Under the pieces are notes generated by a model. It ran no database searches, was not told the DNA's origin, and worked only from the letters and a program-made list of their open reading frames with translations. From Omnitrophica WOR_2 bacterium RIFCSPHIGHO2_02_FULL_50_17 (GTDB lineage: Bacteria; Omnitrophota; Gorgyraeia; Zapsychrales; Zapsychraceae), in the NCBI GenBank assembly GCA_001805645.1, contig MHGQ01000014.1:49325-105449 (forward strand): 56,125 bases of DNA. Direction: 5' to 3'. The translations under genes were made by a program, and so were the position numbers. This document shows positions 1 through 9,572 of the stretch, one piece after another. The first letter of the stretch is position 1. Every line of letters starts with the position of its first letter.

Positions 1-1395
1 CACTTCCCCTAGCGCATCCTTCCCCTGGGTTACGGAATGGATGGAGTAATCTAACAATTTCCCGGAGGTCTTGGTAATGGCATCAATGGCCTTGTAGCAG
101 GCGTCCACAGGCCCGTCGCCGGAGGAGCTCTTCTCATAGGTCTTCCCCTTGGATTTTAAGACGATCTCGACAGAGGGTTTCATCCTCGTCCCGCTTCTGG
201 CCGAGAGGCTGACCAGGCTCCAGGTTTTTTGAAAAACCTCGATCTCGTCTTCGACGATAGCAACCAGATCTTCGTCAAAGACCTGCTTTTTCTTGTCCGC
301 CACCCTCTTAAAGCGGTCAAAGGCCTTGTCCAAAGAGGAATCTCTTAACTCTATCCCCAGATGTTTCAACCGCACCTTAAAGGCATGGCGACCGGAGTGC
401 TTGCCCAGGACCAGTCCCGTCCCGACGAAGCCCACGTCTTCGGGACGCATAATCTCATACGTGGAACGCTCCTTTAAGATGCCGTCCTGATGGATGCCGG
501 CCTCATGACGAAAGGCGTTATTGCCGACAATCGCCTTGTTGGGGGCGATGGCAAAGCCCGTGCACTTACTCACCAGACGCGAGATACGGTAAATCTCGGG
601 GGTACGGATATTGGTCGTGCATCCGTACACGTCAAACCGTGTTTTTAAGGCCATGACAATCTCCTCCATCGAGGCATTGCCGGCCCGCTCTCCGATGCCG
701 TTGATGGTGCATTCGATTTGTCTGGCGCCGTTCTTGACAGCCGCCAGCGAATTGGCCACAGCCACCCCCAAATCGTCGTGGCAATGGACAGAGATGACCG
801 CCTTAGGGATATTCGGGACATGGCTGCGGATATCCGCAATAAGCCCGCCGTATTCAGCGGGCATGGCATAACCCACAGTATCGGGGATATTGACTGTTGT
901 GGCGCCGGCCTCAATCACGGCCTCCAGGATGCGGTACAAAAATAACTTTTCGGAGCGCGAGGCATCTTCCGGCGAGAACTCCACATCCTCAACCCTTTGC
1001 CGGGCGTATCTTACCGATTCAACGGCCATCTGCAGAATCTCTTCCTGCGTCTTTTTCAACTTATGCTGCATATGAATCTTGGAGGTGGCTAAAAAGACGT
1101 GGATGCGTTTTCTCCTGGCCGGCTTCAAGGCCTCGCAAGCCGCATCCATATCCTCCTTGAGGGATCGGGCCAGACCGCAGACAATAGATCCCTTGATATG
1201 TTTGGCCACCGATTGGACAGAGTCAAAATCCCCTTTGGAAATCACAGGGAAACCGGCCTCGATGATATCCACCCCTAACCGCTCCAGGCCAAAGGCGATC
1301 TCCAGCTTCTCCCCCTCGTTCATGCTCGCGCCCGGCGCCTGCTCGCCGTCGCGCAGCGTCGTATCAAAAATGAGAACTTTATCGTTTGGGGCCAT
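1..1395 (-). CDS. leuA: 2-isopropylmalate synthase, 3' end cut by window edge
   Basis: Catalyses the first committed step of leucine biosynthesis, condensing acetyl-CoA with 2-oxoisovalerate in the cytoplasm. The ORF track misses it because the stop lies outside the window; I translated it from the ATG at 1395. The HMGL-like TIM barrel begins with [14 protein letters not shown] (about residues 9-22), and the metal-binding HCHDDLGVA lies near residue 205. [13 protein letters not shown] and the GKHSGRHAF segment are also clear. About 465 residues are visible of an expected 500-530, so only the end of the C-terminal leucine-binding regulatory domain is missing. It starts 3 nt after the methyltransferase stop and shares the ilvC promoter, which fits a branched-chain amino acid operon. 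Very sure of family. Isopropylmalate rather than citramalate synthase is inferred from the overall match and the ilvC context. Confidence 0.95.
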   Translation of the reverse strand, partial: MAPNDKVLIFDTTLRDGEQAPGASMNEGEKLEIAFGLERLGVDIIEAGFPVISKGDFDSVQSVAKHIKGSIVCGLARSLKEDMDAACEALKPARRKRIHVFLATSKIHMQHKLKKTQEEILQMAVESVRYARQRVEDVEFSPEDASRSEKLFLYRILEAVIEAGATTVNIPDTVGYAMPAEYGGLIADIRSHVPNIPKAVISVHCHDDLGVAVANSLAAVKNGARQIECTINGIGERAGNASMEEIVMALKTRFDVYGCTTNIRTPEIYRISRLVSKCTGFAIAPNKAIVGNNAFRHEAGIHQDGILKERSTYEIMRPEDVGFVGTGLVLGKHSGRHAFKVRLKHLGIELRDSSLDKAFDRFKRVADKKKQVFDEDLVAIVEDEIEVFQKTWSLVSLSARSGTRMKPSVEIVLKSKGKTYEKSSSGDGPVDACYKAIDAITKTSGKLLDYSIHSVTQGKDALGEV

Positions 1396-1398
1396 TTC

Positions 1399-2022
1399 TT
1401 ATCTCACAAAACTCTGCTGTGAACTCTCCTGGAAACATTGAATTTTCTCCCGCGCCGATTTCAGGGAGACATATTCTTCGCCTTTGCCGCATTTGTTCGC
1501 CTGCGAATATATGGGAATGTCGTCCAGATCCGTCCAAGAAATGTGTTTACGTTTAACGCCCTGCAGCCGCAGATTCAAGCCAATCTCATCTGTCTTAACC
1601 GCCACAATCCCGAACGTCTGCACGAATTCCTCAAGCGTTTTCCTGGAATATCCCCATTTATGATTGCCGAAGTACCCTATATAAATCCGGGACTCCCACA
1701 GGTTCTCGCCGAACACGGCATCAACGAAATGATCGTATCCGAATTTGAAATACCGGAAAAGAAGTTTCTTAAAATTCGGGACCTGAACCGTTATCTTCCC
1801 GCCGATCCGCAAAACCCGCGCCCACTCGTAAAAAACGACGTAACGGGCGTATTTGTCAAAGTGCTCCAAAAGATCCTCGGCCAGGATCTCATCAACCGTC
1901 GAATCCTCATAAGGCAGGGGTGTTGTGATATCATGCACCCGATCCGGCTCACAGGCCTCCACCGAATCGATATTGATCCATCCTTCCAGCCTTTTAGTCC
2001 CGCAGCCTAAGTGCAATTTCAT
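1399..2022 (-). CDS. SAM-dependent methyltransferase (class I), unknown substrate
   Basis: Protein of 207 residues opening directly with the class I SAM-binding motif I ([18 protein letters not shown]). An acidic post-I segment and an EDLLEHF-type motif near residue 60 follow, typical of the Methyltransf_11 group. I start it at the ATG at 2022 rather than the track's 2142: that ATG forms an ATGA overlap with the ilvC stop, and motif I then begins at residue 2. The extra 40 residues in the track are out-of-frame ilvC sequence. It is wedged between ilvC and leuA and translationally coupled, yet no methylation step is known in valine/leucine synthesis. Similar small methyltransferases often act on lipids, sugars or small metabolites. 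The substrate cannot be read from the sequence. Confidence 0.85.
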   Translation of the reverse strand: MKLHLGCGTKRLEGWINIDSVEACEPDRVHDITTPLPYEDSTVDEILAEDLLEHFDKYARYVVFYEWARVLRIGGKITVQVPNFKKLLFRYFKFGYDHFVDAVFGENLWESRIYIGYFGNHKWGYSRKTLEEFVQTFGIVAVKTDEIGLNLRLQGVKRKHISWTDLDDIPIYSQANKCGKGEEYVSLKSAREKIQCFQESSQQSFVR

Positions 2023-3011
2023 TTTTTCATCCAGGACATCATACCGCGCAGCCTCTCGCCGACTTCTTCGACGGAATTCTGCTGGGCCTCGCTGCGATAT
2101 TGATTGAAATGCGGCCTTCCCTTTTTGTTCTCCCGCATCCATTCACGGGCGAATTTGCCGGATTGCACCTCCTTCAGAATTTTTTTCATTTCTTTGCGCG
2201 TGCGCTCGTTGATGATTCTCGGCCCCCGCGTGTAATCGCCGTATTCCGCCGTATCCGAGACGCGCTGGCGCATCCCCTTAATGCCGCCTTCGTAAATCAA
2301 ATCCACAATCAACTTCAACTCATGCAGACATTCGAAATAGGCGATTTCGGGCTGATAGCCGGCCTCCACAAGAGTCTCAAAACCGGCCTTAATCAAAGCG
2401 CTTGTGCCGCCGCACAAGACCGACTGTTCGCCGAATAAATCCGTTTCTGTCTCCTCCTTAAATGTCGTCTCAAGAACGCCGGCCCGCGTGCCGCCGATTC
2501 CCTTGGCGTAGGCCAAGGCATCCTTTAAGGCATGGCCGGAGGCATTTTGATGAATGGCCACAAGACACGGGACACCTCTGCCTTCCTCATACTGGCGGCG
2601 CACAAGCGCCCCGGGCCCTTTGGGCGCAATCATCCAGACATCCACGTCCTGCGGCGGTTTGATCTGGCCGAAGTGGATATTAAATCCGTGCGAGAACGCA
2701 AGGCTTTTCCCTTTTTTGAGATAGCGGCGGATAGACTTTTTGTAAATATCCCCCTGCAGGTGATCCTGCGTCAACATCATAATGACATCGGCCTTTTGGG
2801 CAAGGATGTTGGCCTCCACAGGTTCAAACCCGTCCTTCTTGGCCTGCGCATAATTCGCCCCCCCCTCGCGCTGGGCGACCAATACATTGAGCCCGCTGTC
2901 GCGCAGACTCAACGCCTGACCGCGGCCCTGGATTCCATAGCCAACGATAGCGATCGTCCGCCCTTTATACACGTTTAAATCAGCATCTTTATCATAATAA
3001 ATTTTTGGCAT
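2019..3011 (-). CDS. ilvC: Ketol-acid reductoisomerase (class I)
   Basis: Isomerises and reduces acetolactate or acetohydroxybutyrate in valine, leucine and isoleucine synthesis, using Mg2+ and NAD(P)H. At 330 residues it is a standard class I enzyme. The Rossmann motif GYGIQGRG lies near residues 25-32. APKGPG carries the catalytic lysine, ETDLFGEQ the metal-binding Asp/Glu, and [17 protein letters not shown] the second Glu pair. The track starts at a TTG (3029); I prefer the ATG at 3011 because an AGGAAAGGG Shine-Dalgarno sits about 6 nt before it and homologues begin there. First gene of the ilvC-methyltransferase-leuA unit, with its own promoter at 3065-3093. No leader peptide or T-box is visible in the short leader. 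Confidence 0.97.
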   Translation of the reverse strand: MPKIYYDKDADLNVYKGRTIAIVGYGIQGRGQALSLRDSGLNVLVAQREGGANYAQAKKDGFEPVEANILAQKADVIMMLTQDHLQGDIYKKSIRRYLKKGKSLAFSHGFNIHFGQIKPPQDVDVWMIAPKGPGALVRRQYEEGRGVPCLVAIHQNASGHALKDALAYAKGIGGTRAGVLETTFKEETETDLFGEQSVLCGGTSALIKAGFETLVEAGYQPEIAYFECLHELKLIVDLIYEGGIKGMRQRVSDTAEYGDYTRGPRIINERTRKEMKKILKEVQSGKFAREWMRENKKGRPHFNQYRSEAQQNSVEEVGERLRGMMSWMKK

Positions 3012-3064
3012 CGTTTTCCCTTTCCTCAATAACTCTACGATTTAAAATGAATGAATTGGACATT

Positions 3065-3093
3065 ATTTTATCATAATTGCTGGATTATGTTAA
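3065..3093 (-). promoter_or_regulatory. Sigma70-type promoter for ilvC-methyltransferase-leuA
   Basis: On the minus strand, TTAACA (3093-3088) and an extended -10 TGATAAAAT (hexamer TAAAAT, 3070-3065) are separated by 17 nt. The start would fall near 3058, giving a leader of about 47 nt to the ilvC ATG. The -35 hexamer overlaps the last codons of pfkA. There is no room for a large attenuator or riboswitch. Confidence 0.6.
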
Positions 3094-4056
3094 TATTTTT
3101 ATAAGTCTATAATATTCCTTGACATGCGGATTTTTCCTTGTGCCAGCCTCGGATAGGTCTACGATATGGATCTTGTCTTGTAAAACACCGACCGCCTTCC
3201 CATAGCAGCCCTTAGCCAATAAATCAACCGCAACCGCCCCCAAGCGTGTTGCCAAAATCCGATCCGCCCCCACAGGCGCACCACCTCGCTGAACATGCCC
3301 GAGTACGACAAAACGCGCTTCCAACCCCGTCTTGCGATGGATCGTGGCAGCCACCTCCGGAGCCTTAGCCGCCCCTTCCGCAACCACAATGATCCAACTT
3401 ATCTTTCCTTTTCGGCCACCTTCAAGGATGTGCTGACAAAGCGCATCGTAATCAAAAGAACGTTCGGGGATAAGAACATCTTCCGCTCCCGCGCCGAGCG
3501 CCACTTCCATGGCAATATATCCCGATTGATTGCCCATTACTTCGATAATAAAAATGCGTTCCATGCTGTTGGCCGTATCCCGGATCTTGTCGATCGATTC
3601 AAGTGCCGTATTAACGGCGGTATGACAACCGATTGTTTGATCAGTCCCATGCAGATCATTATCTATCGTACCCGGCAACCCGATCGTTGGGACGCCAAAT
3701 TTCTGATACAATGCCAGGGCGCCACGGTAAGAACCGTCCCCCCCAATCACCACTAACGCGTCAATAGCGTGCCTTTTTATCCTTTCAACGGCAGTTTTCT
3801 GGCCCTCGAGCGTTTTAAATTCTTCGGAACGCGCCGTTTTTAGGATCGTGCCGCCACGATTAATGATGTTGGCGACCGAGCGATGATTCAAAGAAATCAC
3901 CTCATCTTCGATAAGGCCGCGGTATCCGCGCATCACGCCATCAACCAGGAACCCTTGCGAAAGGGCGCATCGTACCACACTGCGGATGGCCGCGTTCATG
4001 CCCGGTCCATCACCACCGGAAGTCAAAACACCGATTTTCTTGATTTTTTTATCCAT
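3085..4056 (-). CDS. pfkA: ATP-type 6-phosphofructokinase
   Basis: Phosphorylates fructose 6-phosphate in glycolysis. From the ATG at 4056 the protein has 323 residues, the usual PfkA length; the track's upstream extension runs through ahcY sequence and is not real. N-terminal TSGGDGPGMNAA, then GGDGSYRGA and PGTIDND (catalytic Asp) are present. Glycine in GGDGS and PGTIDND rather than PKTIDND indicate ATP rather than pyrophosphate as donor. One oddity is that the family MGR motif reads MGNQSGYIA, replacing an arginine that contacts ligands in well-studied PFKs. GHVQRGGAP is intact. No strong Shine-Dalgarno is seen. It follows ahcY by about 80 nt in which I see nothing distinctive. Confidence 0.93.
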   Translation of the reverse strand: MDKKIKKIGVLTSGGDGPGMNAAIRSVVRCALSQGFLVDGVMRGYRGLIEDEVISLNHRSVANIINRGGTILKTARSEEFKTLEGQKTAVERIKRHAIDALVVIGGDGSYRGALALYQKFGVPTIGLPGTIDNDLHGTDQTIGCHTAVNTALESIDKIRDTANSMERIFIIEVMGNQSGYIAMEVALGAGAEDVLIPERSFDYDALCQHILEGGRKGKISWIIVVAEGAAKAPEVAATIHRKTGLEARFVVLGHVQRGGAPVGADRILATRLGAVAVDLLAKGCYGKAVGVLQDKIHIVDLSEAGTRKNPHVKEYYRLIKILT

Positions 4057-4135
4057 TAATGAAATATCGTCATGCCAGAACATCCGACACCGCGGCCGAT
4101 ATGACCCGGCGACCTTGTAATGGATGACTTTAAAA

Positions 4136-5551
4136 TTAATACCGATAATGTTCGGACTTATAGGGCCCCTCGGCGGGGACGCCGATGTAATCGGCTTGCT
4201 TGCGCGTGAGTTTGGTAAGTTTCGCGCCGAGAAGATCCAAATGTAATCGGGCGACTTCCTCATCAAGCTTTGGAGGGAGACGGTAAACTCCGACTTTATA
4301 TATATTCTGCCAGAGCTCAAGCTGCGCCAAGGTCTGATTGGTGAAAGAATTGCTCATCACAAACGAGGGATGCCCTGTGGCACAGCCCAGATTGACCAGC
4401 CGCCCCTCCGCCAGGACAATAATGGAACGTCCGTCAGGAAAACGATATTCGTCTACCTGCGGTTTGATGTTGACTTTGCGAATCCCAGTCATTTTTTCTA
4501 ATTCCGTCACCTGGATTTCGTTGTCAAAGTGCCCGATATTGCACACGATGGTTTTATCCTTCATCCGCCTCATGTGCTCCAGCGTAATCACCTCGCAATT
4601 GCCTGTGGCCGTCACATAAATATTGCCTTCATTCAAAGTCTCCTCAAGAGTCTTTACTTCATAACCTTCCATAGCCGCCTGAAGGGCGCAGATAGGGTCA
4701 ATTTCCGTGATGATAACACGTGCCCCGTAGCTGCGCATCGAATGGGCGCATCCCTTGCCCACATCCCCATAGCCGCAGACAACGACTATTTTACCGGCCA
4801 GCATAATATCCGTTGCCCTCTTGATACCGTCCGCCAGAGACTCCCGGCATCCGTAAAGATTATCAAATTTAGATTTGGTCACCGAGTCATTCACATTAAA
4901 GGCCGGAAATAATAACCGGTTTTCTCTCATCATCTGATAAAGCCTATGAACGCCGGTTGTGGTCTCCTCCGAGACGCCGCGGATTTCTTTGACAGCCTTG
5001 TGCCATCTCTGCGGATCCTCCGAAAGCGTTTCTTTTAAACAGGCATACAACTCAACCTCGTCTTGTGTCTGGGTTTTCATATTCAGGAGCGAAGGATTTT
5101 TCTCGGCCTCATATCCTTTATGGATCATCAGGGTGGCATCCCCGCCGTCATCCACAATAAGATTGGGCCCCTTTCCCTCGGGGAAAGACAAGGCCTTTTG
5201 GGTGCACCACCAATACTCCTTAAGGGTTTCCCCCTTCCAGGCAAAGACGGGAATACCCAGATCCGCTATGGCCGCGGCCGCATGGTCCTGCGTTGAAAAA
5301 ATATTGCAGCTGGCCCAGCGAACATCCGCGCCTAAGGCCTGCAAGGTCTTAATGAGGACGGCTGTCTGAATGGTCATGTGCAGGGAGCCGCTGATCCTTG
5401 CCCCTTGAAGCGGCCGCTGCCCTTTGTATTTTTTTTGGATAGCCATCAAACCCGGCATTTCCGCCTCAGCGAGCTCAATCTCTTTATGCCCCCAGGCGGC
5501 TAAAGACAGGTCTTTCACTTTGTAGTCATGAAATGCCGCTGCTTTCACCAT
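4136..5551 (-). CDS. ahcY: S-adenosylhomocysteine hydrolase
   Basis: Reversibly splits S-adenosylhomocysteine, the by-product of SAM-dependent methylation, into adenosine and homocysteine. The 471-residue protein shows the [14 protein letters not shown] substrate segment, the NAD-binding [11 protein letters not shown], the GHFDNE segment and the C-terminal KSEHYRY that completes a neighbouring subunit's cofactor site. The start is set at the ATG at 5551 because of GGAGAAAAAGAG just upstream; the track's longer version runs into metK. It begins 14 nt after the metK stop, so SAM synthesis and SAH removal are co-expressed. Confidence 0.97.
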   Translation of the reverse strand: MVKAAAFHDYKVKDLSLAAWGHKEIELAEAEMPGLMAIQKKYKGQRPLQGARISGSLHMTIQTAVLIKTLQALGADVRWASCNIFSTQDHAAAAIADLGIPVFAWKGETLKEYWWCTQKALSFPEGKGPNLIVDDGGDATLMIHKGYEAEKNPSLLNMKTQTQDEVELYACLKETLSEDPQRWHKAVKEIRGVSEETTTGVHRLYQMMRENRLLFPAFNVNDSVTKSKFDNLYGCRESLADGIKRATDIMLAGKIVVVCGYGDVGKGCAHSMRSYGARVIITEIDPICALQAAMEGYEVKTLEETLNEGNIYVTATGNCEVITLEHMRRMKDKTIVCNIGHFDNEIQVTELEKMTGIRKVNIKPQVDEYRFPDGRSIIVLAEGRLVNLGCATGHPSFVMSNSFTNQTLAQLELWQNIYKVGVYRLPPKLDEEVARLHLDLLGAKLTKLTRKQADYIGVPAEGPYKSEHYRY

Positions 5552-5565
5552 CTCTTTTTCTCCAA

Positions 5566-6729
5566 TTATGCCGAGGCCATGACCTCTTTCTTCAATATCT
5601 CCGCCTTTGAGACCTTCTCCCAAGAGAATTCTTCCCGTCCAAAATGTCCATACACCGCTGTTTTTTGATAGATCGGCTTGAGAAGATCCAGCTCCTTGAT
5701 AATACCCTTGGGAGTAAGGTCAAAATGCTTGCGGGCAAGTTCCACAAGATCCTGCTCCGGCACCCTTCCTGTTCCGAAAGTATCAATCATGACGCTGATT
5801 GGTTCTGCCCGGCCAATCGCATAGCTTAATTGGATCCAGCATTTCCGGGCGAGCTTTGCCGCCACGATATTTTTGGCAACATGACGGGCCATATAGGTGG
5901 CCGACCGGTCGACCTTGGTGGGGTCCTTGCCGGAGAATGCCCCGCCGCCGTGGGAGACAACGCCGCCGTAGGTGTCGACAATGATTTTGCGCCCCGTCAT
6001 CCCCGTATCGGACTGCGGCCCGCCGACGACAAACTTTCCTGTCTCATTAACATAATACTTGGTCCGGCCGTCTGCCAGATTGCCTACAATGGGGCCGGCG
6101 ATGGTCTCGATGATCTCTCTCTTGGCCTTCTCCGTAATCCGCTTACCAGTCTCATCCAGGATATCCTCGGTATGCTGGCAGGCCAGAACAACCGTATCTA
6201 CCCGCAAAGGCCGTCCATCTTCGTATTCGACAGTGACCTGGCTCTTACAGTCAGGCCCCAGATAATTCAAAATCTTCTTCTTGCGCACCTCTTCGATACG
6301 CTGCACCAGCCGGTGGGCCAGCATAATCGACAGAGGCATCAGTTCAGGGGTCTCGTCACAGGCGTAACCGATCATAATCCCCTGGTCACCGGCCCCGCCC
6401 GTATCCACCCCTTGGGCGATATCCGGAGATTGCCCCACAATCGCATTTAAAACAGCGCACGTCGAGGAGTTGAAGCCGTATTTATGATCCGTATATCCTA
6501 TATCCGTCAGGACACGGCGGACCAGCTTTTGGACATCCACATAGGTTGTTGTCGTGATTTCACCGCCGACCACGACAAGGCCTGTCGTGATAAACGTCTC
6601 ACAGGCCACGCGTCCTTTAGTGTCCGCGGCCAAAACACAATCCAGTACCGCATCCGAGATCTGGTCGCACACCTTATCCGGATGACCGCATCCTACAGAT
6701 TCTGATGTAATAAAATACCTTCCTTTCAC
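5566..6729 (-). CDS. metK: S-adenosylmethionine synthetase
   Basis: Makes SAM from ATP and methionine. [24 protein letters not shown] at the N terminus, [12 protein letters not shown], the phosphate-binding [17 protein letters not shown] and GRAEPISV are all present; 387 residues is the normal length. The track begins at a TTG (6735). I favour the GTG at 6729 because AAGGAAGG then sits 6 nt upstream, whereas it would abut the TTG. It lies 28 nt after the nucleotidyltransferase and immediately before ahcY. The upstream gap is too short for a SAM riboswitch. Confidence 0.97.
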   Translation of the reverse strand: MKGRYFITSESVGCGHPDKVCDQISDAVLDCVLAADTKGRVACETFITTGLVVVGGEITTTTYVDVQKLVRRVLTDIGYTDHKYGFNSSTCAVLNAIVGQSPDIAQGVDTGGAGDQGIMIGYACDETPELMPLSIMLAHRLVQRIEEVRKKKILNYLGPDCKSQVTVEYEDGRPLRVDTVVLACQHTEDILDETGKRITEKAKREIIETIAGPIVGNLADGRTKYYVNETGKFVVGGPQSDTGMTGRKIIVDTYGGVVSHGGGAFSGKDPTKVDRSATYMARHVAKNIVAAKLARKCWIQLSYAIGRAEPISVMIDTFGTGRVPEQDLVELARKHFDLTPKGIIKELDLLKPIYQKTAVYGHFGREEFSWEKVSKAEILKKEVMASA

Positions 6730-6757
6730 TTTCAACCTTCCTTTCTTTTGTCAACCT

Positions 6758-7498
6758 TCAGCTTGGAAATTTTTCCTGGGCTTGTTTGTAGGTCTCGACA
6801 CTCCCGATATCATACCATTTTCCCGTAAATTGAAAACCGTAAACATTTTTACGTTTATGGAGCCACCAGATATAATCCCCGGCCGCATCGGATGTCCCTG
6901 ACTCTGCCAGATAATCGGCAATGAAACCAAGCGATTTTCTGGGGAAGAAATACAGACACATGGCCACAAGGGTGGATGTAGGCTGAGCGGGTTTCTCCTC
7001 AAACGAAATCACTCTTCCTTGGGCATCCAGGACAACCACGCCGAATTTCCTGGCCTCTTCCCTGTCCCCGAGATCATAAAGTCCGATCGTCACCGACGGG
7101 ACCTTCTTTAAGGCAAATCCTATATACGCATCCAGGTCGTAGTCAAACAGATTATCGCTGCCGATAACCAGCATATCGTCATCGACCGTCCGCTTTTTCA
7201 GCACAAAATCAATGTCTCCGATAGAACCCAGACGGTCCTCAGGCGTGTTCGTCCCGTCATTGATGACATGAATAGGATGCGGATACGCCGTTTGCCGCTC
7301 TGCCCAGTCCTGAAAGGCCGCATAAAATTTATTATTGGTTACCAGAATCACTTCATCGAGGTCAGGAAGCGCTGCAACCTTCTCGAGGATATAATTAACA
7401 AGCGGCTTGGCCTTAATCTCCAACAAGGCCTTCGGGGTGTCCTTCACCAGAGAATAGAGCCGTGTCCCGTAACCGGCGGCTAGTATCAGGGCCTTCAT
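6758..7498 (-). CDS. NDP-sugar nucleotidyltransferase, RmlA-like
   Basis: A 246-residue protein with the nucleotidyltransferase signature LILAAGYGTRLYSLVKDTPK at the N terminus, a metal-binding GSDNLFDYD segment near residue 108, FEEKPAQPTS, and a C-terminal GKWYDIGSVETY. This is a GT-A fold enzyme activating a sugar 1-phosphate with NTP. Residues match the glucose-1-phosphate thymidylyl/uridylyl group, but the nucleotide and sugar cannot be fixed from sequence. The start is moved from the track's 7516 to the ATG at 7498, giving a 1-nt gap after Enzyme I with AGCGGGGCAGTTAGG upstream. Coupling to the PTS/YvcK genes suggests a role in envelope precursor supply (inference). Confidence 0.85.
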   Translation of the reverse strand: MKALILAAGYGTRLYSLVKDTPKALLEIKAKPLVNYILEKVAALPDLDEVILVTNNKFYAAFQDWAERQTAYPHPIHVINDGTNTPEDRLGSIGDIDFVLKKRTVDDDMLVIGSDNLFDYDLDAYIGFALKKVPSVTIGLYDLGDREEARKFGVVVLDAQGRVISFEEKPAQPTSTLVAMCLYFFPRKSLGFIADYLAESGTSDAAGDYIWWLHKRKNVYGFQFTGKWYDIGSVETYKQAQEKFPS

Positions 7499-7499
7499 C

Positions 7500-9266
7500 C
7501 TAACTGCCCCGCTCATTGCCGATGATGTGCGGCGCCCATTCGTTTAACCGCGCCTTACTGAGCTCTTCCACCTCATCGCCGGTTGACAGCTTCATCACGT
7601 CTTCCGCCAGTTTCTGGGCATCCGTCCAGCGGACACTGCGGATAAGCTTCTTGATCTGCAGAATATTCAAAGGGGACATGCTGAATTCATCTAAGTTCAA
7701 TCCCAGCAGGATAACGGCCAAAACAGGCTCGCTGCACATCTCGCCGCACAATCCTACTTTAATATTCGCATGATGGGCCGCCTCAATTGTATTTTTGATT
7801 AGCCGTAAAATAGACGGATGCCCCGGCTCGTATAAATGAGCCGTTTGTTCGTTGACCCGGTCAACCGCCAGGGTATATTGAATCAGGTCATTGGTCCCAA
7901 TGCTAAAAAAAGCCGCCTCCTTGGCCAACAGATCCGCCGTCATGGCCGCCGAGGGTGTCTCCACCATAATCCCGATGGGAATATTCTCATTAAAGGCAAT
8001 GTTTTGCTCCCTTAATTTGTTTTTGACTTCATTCAGGATCGCATTGGCCTGACGCAGTTCGCCGGGGCCTGTAATCATCGGATACATCAGGCGAATGTTC
8101 CCGTGGCCCGAGGCCCTGAGAATAGCCCTCAGTTGTGTCTTGAAGATATCGGGCCGCGCAAAACAGAACCGGATCGCCCTCCACCCTAAAAAGGGATACA
8201 TCTCCCGAGGGATTTGAAGGCTCGAAATAAATTTATCTCCCCCCAGATCCAGTGTGCGGATCGTCACAGGGAAAGGGGCCATCGCCTCCGCCACCCGTTT
8301 ATACGCCTCGAACTGCTCCTCTTCGGAAGGAAGATCCACGCGGTTCATATAAAAGTATTCGGTGCGGTAGAGACCGATGCCGCTTGCCCCATGCTTTTGA
8401 ACCGACGGCATCTCCTCGGGCAATTCCAAGTTCGCCAGAATCTCCACCTTTCTTCCGTCCAAGGTTTCACAGGGCAGGTCCTTGATTTCCTGGTATTGAT
8501 CCCGGAACGCCAAGATACGGCTTTGCTCATTGCGATAAAGCATCTTTGTTTCTTCGGTGGGATTAATAACGACCAGCCCTTTTCGGCCGTCGACAATAAC
8601 ATGATCCTGATTATTAATGCGCAACGTCGCGTCTTTGAGGCTGACCACCGCAGGGACGCCTAGGGATTTTGCCATAATCGCCGTGTGCGAAGTCCTCCCC
8701 CCGATATCCGTGACGAACGCCAGGATGTTTTTATTGTACATGCTGGCCGTATCCGATGGGGAAAGATCGTGGCTGACGATAACGATCTCCTCGCTTAAAT
8801 GATCGAGCTCGTGGAGCTTGTTTTCATCCATGAGGTTCTTCAAGATGCGGCGTCCCACATCGTTGATGTCGCCGACCCTCTCCCTTAAGTATTCATCTTC
8901 GATATTGGAAAACATCTTGATATATTTCTTCAAGACCTCGAAGAATATATACTCGGCGGACAATTTCTCCTCTTTAATCCGTTTGATCACTTCCTCAATC
9001 AGAGTCCGATCCTCGAGGACCAGAAGATGGGCGTCAAAAATCTGCGCATGAATGCCCTGGAAATCGGTGGACATCTTTTTCTGGATATCTAAGATTTCCT
9101 CCCGTGTTTTTATCAGGGCCTCCTCAAAACGGGCAATCTCGATAGGGATTTCTTTTTCCATAATCGCCCGCGGCGGAACGATAAACTCCTGCTTGTCCAG
9201 AATAAAAGCAAGGCCCAAGGCAATCCCCGCTGCCGCCGGTATCCCTTTTAAGATGATCTCTTTCAT
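7500..9266 (-). CDS. ptsI: PTS Enzyme I (PEP-protein phosphotransferase)
   Basis: Transfers phosphate from phosphoenolpyruvate to HPr. The 588-residue protein has an N-terminal HPr-binding domain, the phosphohistidine loop [17 protein letters not shown] near residues 187-203, and a PEP-binding barrel with [39 protein letters not shown] and the catalytic-cysteine segment [10 protein letters not shown]. It lacks the N-terminal GAF domain of nitrogen-type Enzyme I (PtsP). The start codon overlaps the ptsH stop as ATGA. No EIIB or EIIC gene lies nearby, so a regulatory phosphorelay with the upstream EIIA is likelier than sugar import by a local permease. Confidence 0.95.
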   Translation of the reverse strand: MKEIILKGIPAAAGIALGLAFILDKQEFIVPPRAIMEKEIPIEIARFEEALIKTREEILDIQKKMSTDFQGIHAQIFDAHLLVLEDRTLIEEVIKRIKEEKLSAEYIFFEVLKKYIKMFSNIEDEYLRERVGDINDVGRRILKNLMDENKLHELDHLSEEIVIVSHDLSPSDTASMYNKNILAFVTDIGGRTSHTAIMAKSLGVPAVVSLKDATLRINNQDHVIVDGRKGLVVINPTEETKMLYRNEQSRILAFRDQYQEIKDLPCETLDGRKVEILANLELPEEMPSVQKHGASGIGLYRTEYFYMNRVDLPSEEEQFEAYKRVAEAMAPFPVTIRTLDLGGDKFISSLQIPREMYPFLGWRAIRFCFARPDIFKTQLRAILRASGHGNIRLMYPMITGPGELRQANAILNEVKNKLREQNIAFNENIPIGIMVETPSAAMTADLLAKEAAFFSIGTNDLIQYTLAVDRVNEQTAHLYEPGHPSILRLIKNTIEAAHHANIKVGLCGEMCSEPVLAVILLGLNLDEFSMSPLNILQIKKLIRSVRWTDAQKLAEDVMKLSTGDEVEELSKARLNEWAPHIIGNERGS

Positions 9267-9532
9267 CCCATATCCTCTTTCGTCAATAAATTAGACAATT
9301 CCTCCAAAACCTCAGGGGCATCCTCCCCTTCCGCTTCAATCGTGATTTTGCTGTTTTTTTCGGCCCCCAGGGTCAATATCCCCATGATGGATTTCCCGTT
9401 GACCCGCTCGGTCCCTTTTTGCACGATGATATGGGAATTATATTTTGAAACGATTTGGACGAACATGGCGGCCGGGCGGGCATGAAGTCCTTGTCTATTT
9501 TTTATCACAATTGCCTTTTCGATCTTAGTCAT
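9263..9532 (-). CDS. ptsH: HPr phosphocarrier protein
   Basis: 89-residue HPr. The Enzyme I phosphorylation site is the histidine of [14 protein letters not shown], at the family's usual position 16 or so. A regulatory serine is placed in [14 protein letters not shown] as in HPr proteins phosphorylated by HPr kinase, although no hprK is in this window. It overlaps ptsI by 4 nt and lies 40 nt after yvcK. Confidence 0.95.
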   Translation of the reverse strand: MTKIEKAIVIKNRQGLHARPAAMFVQIVSKYNSHIIVQKGTERVNGKSIMGILTLGAEKNSKITIEAEGEDAPEVLEELSNLLTKEDMG

Positions 9533-9572
9533 AAAAAGACAGAACCAACCTCTGTCCGTCGTAAGTTCTGAT

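Noticed and set aside
1438-2010. 190-aa plus-strand ORF opposite the methyltransferase
   Set aside because: Shadow of a well-conserved methyltransferase frame; no family features.
3012-3064. T-box or leader-peptide attenuator before ilvC
   Set aside because: The predicted leader is about 47 nt with no branched-chain codon run and no terminator hairpin.
4057-4320. 88-residue N-terminal extension of PfkA in the track
   Set aside because: It reads through ahcY coding sequence; the conserved PFK start is at 4056.
6730-6757. SAM riboswitch before metK
   Set aside because: The gap to the upstream gene is only 28 nt, too short for any known SAM riboswitch.
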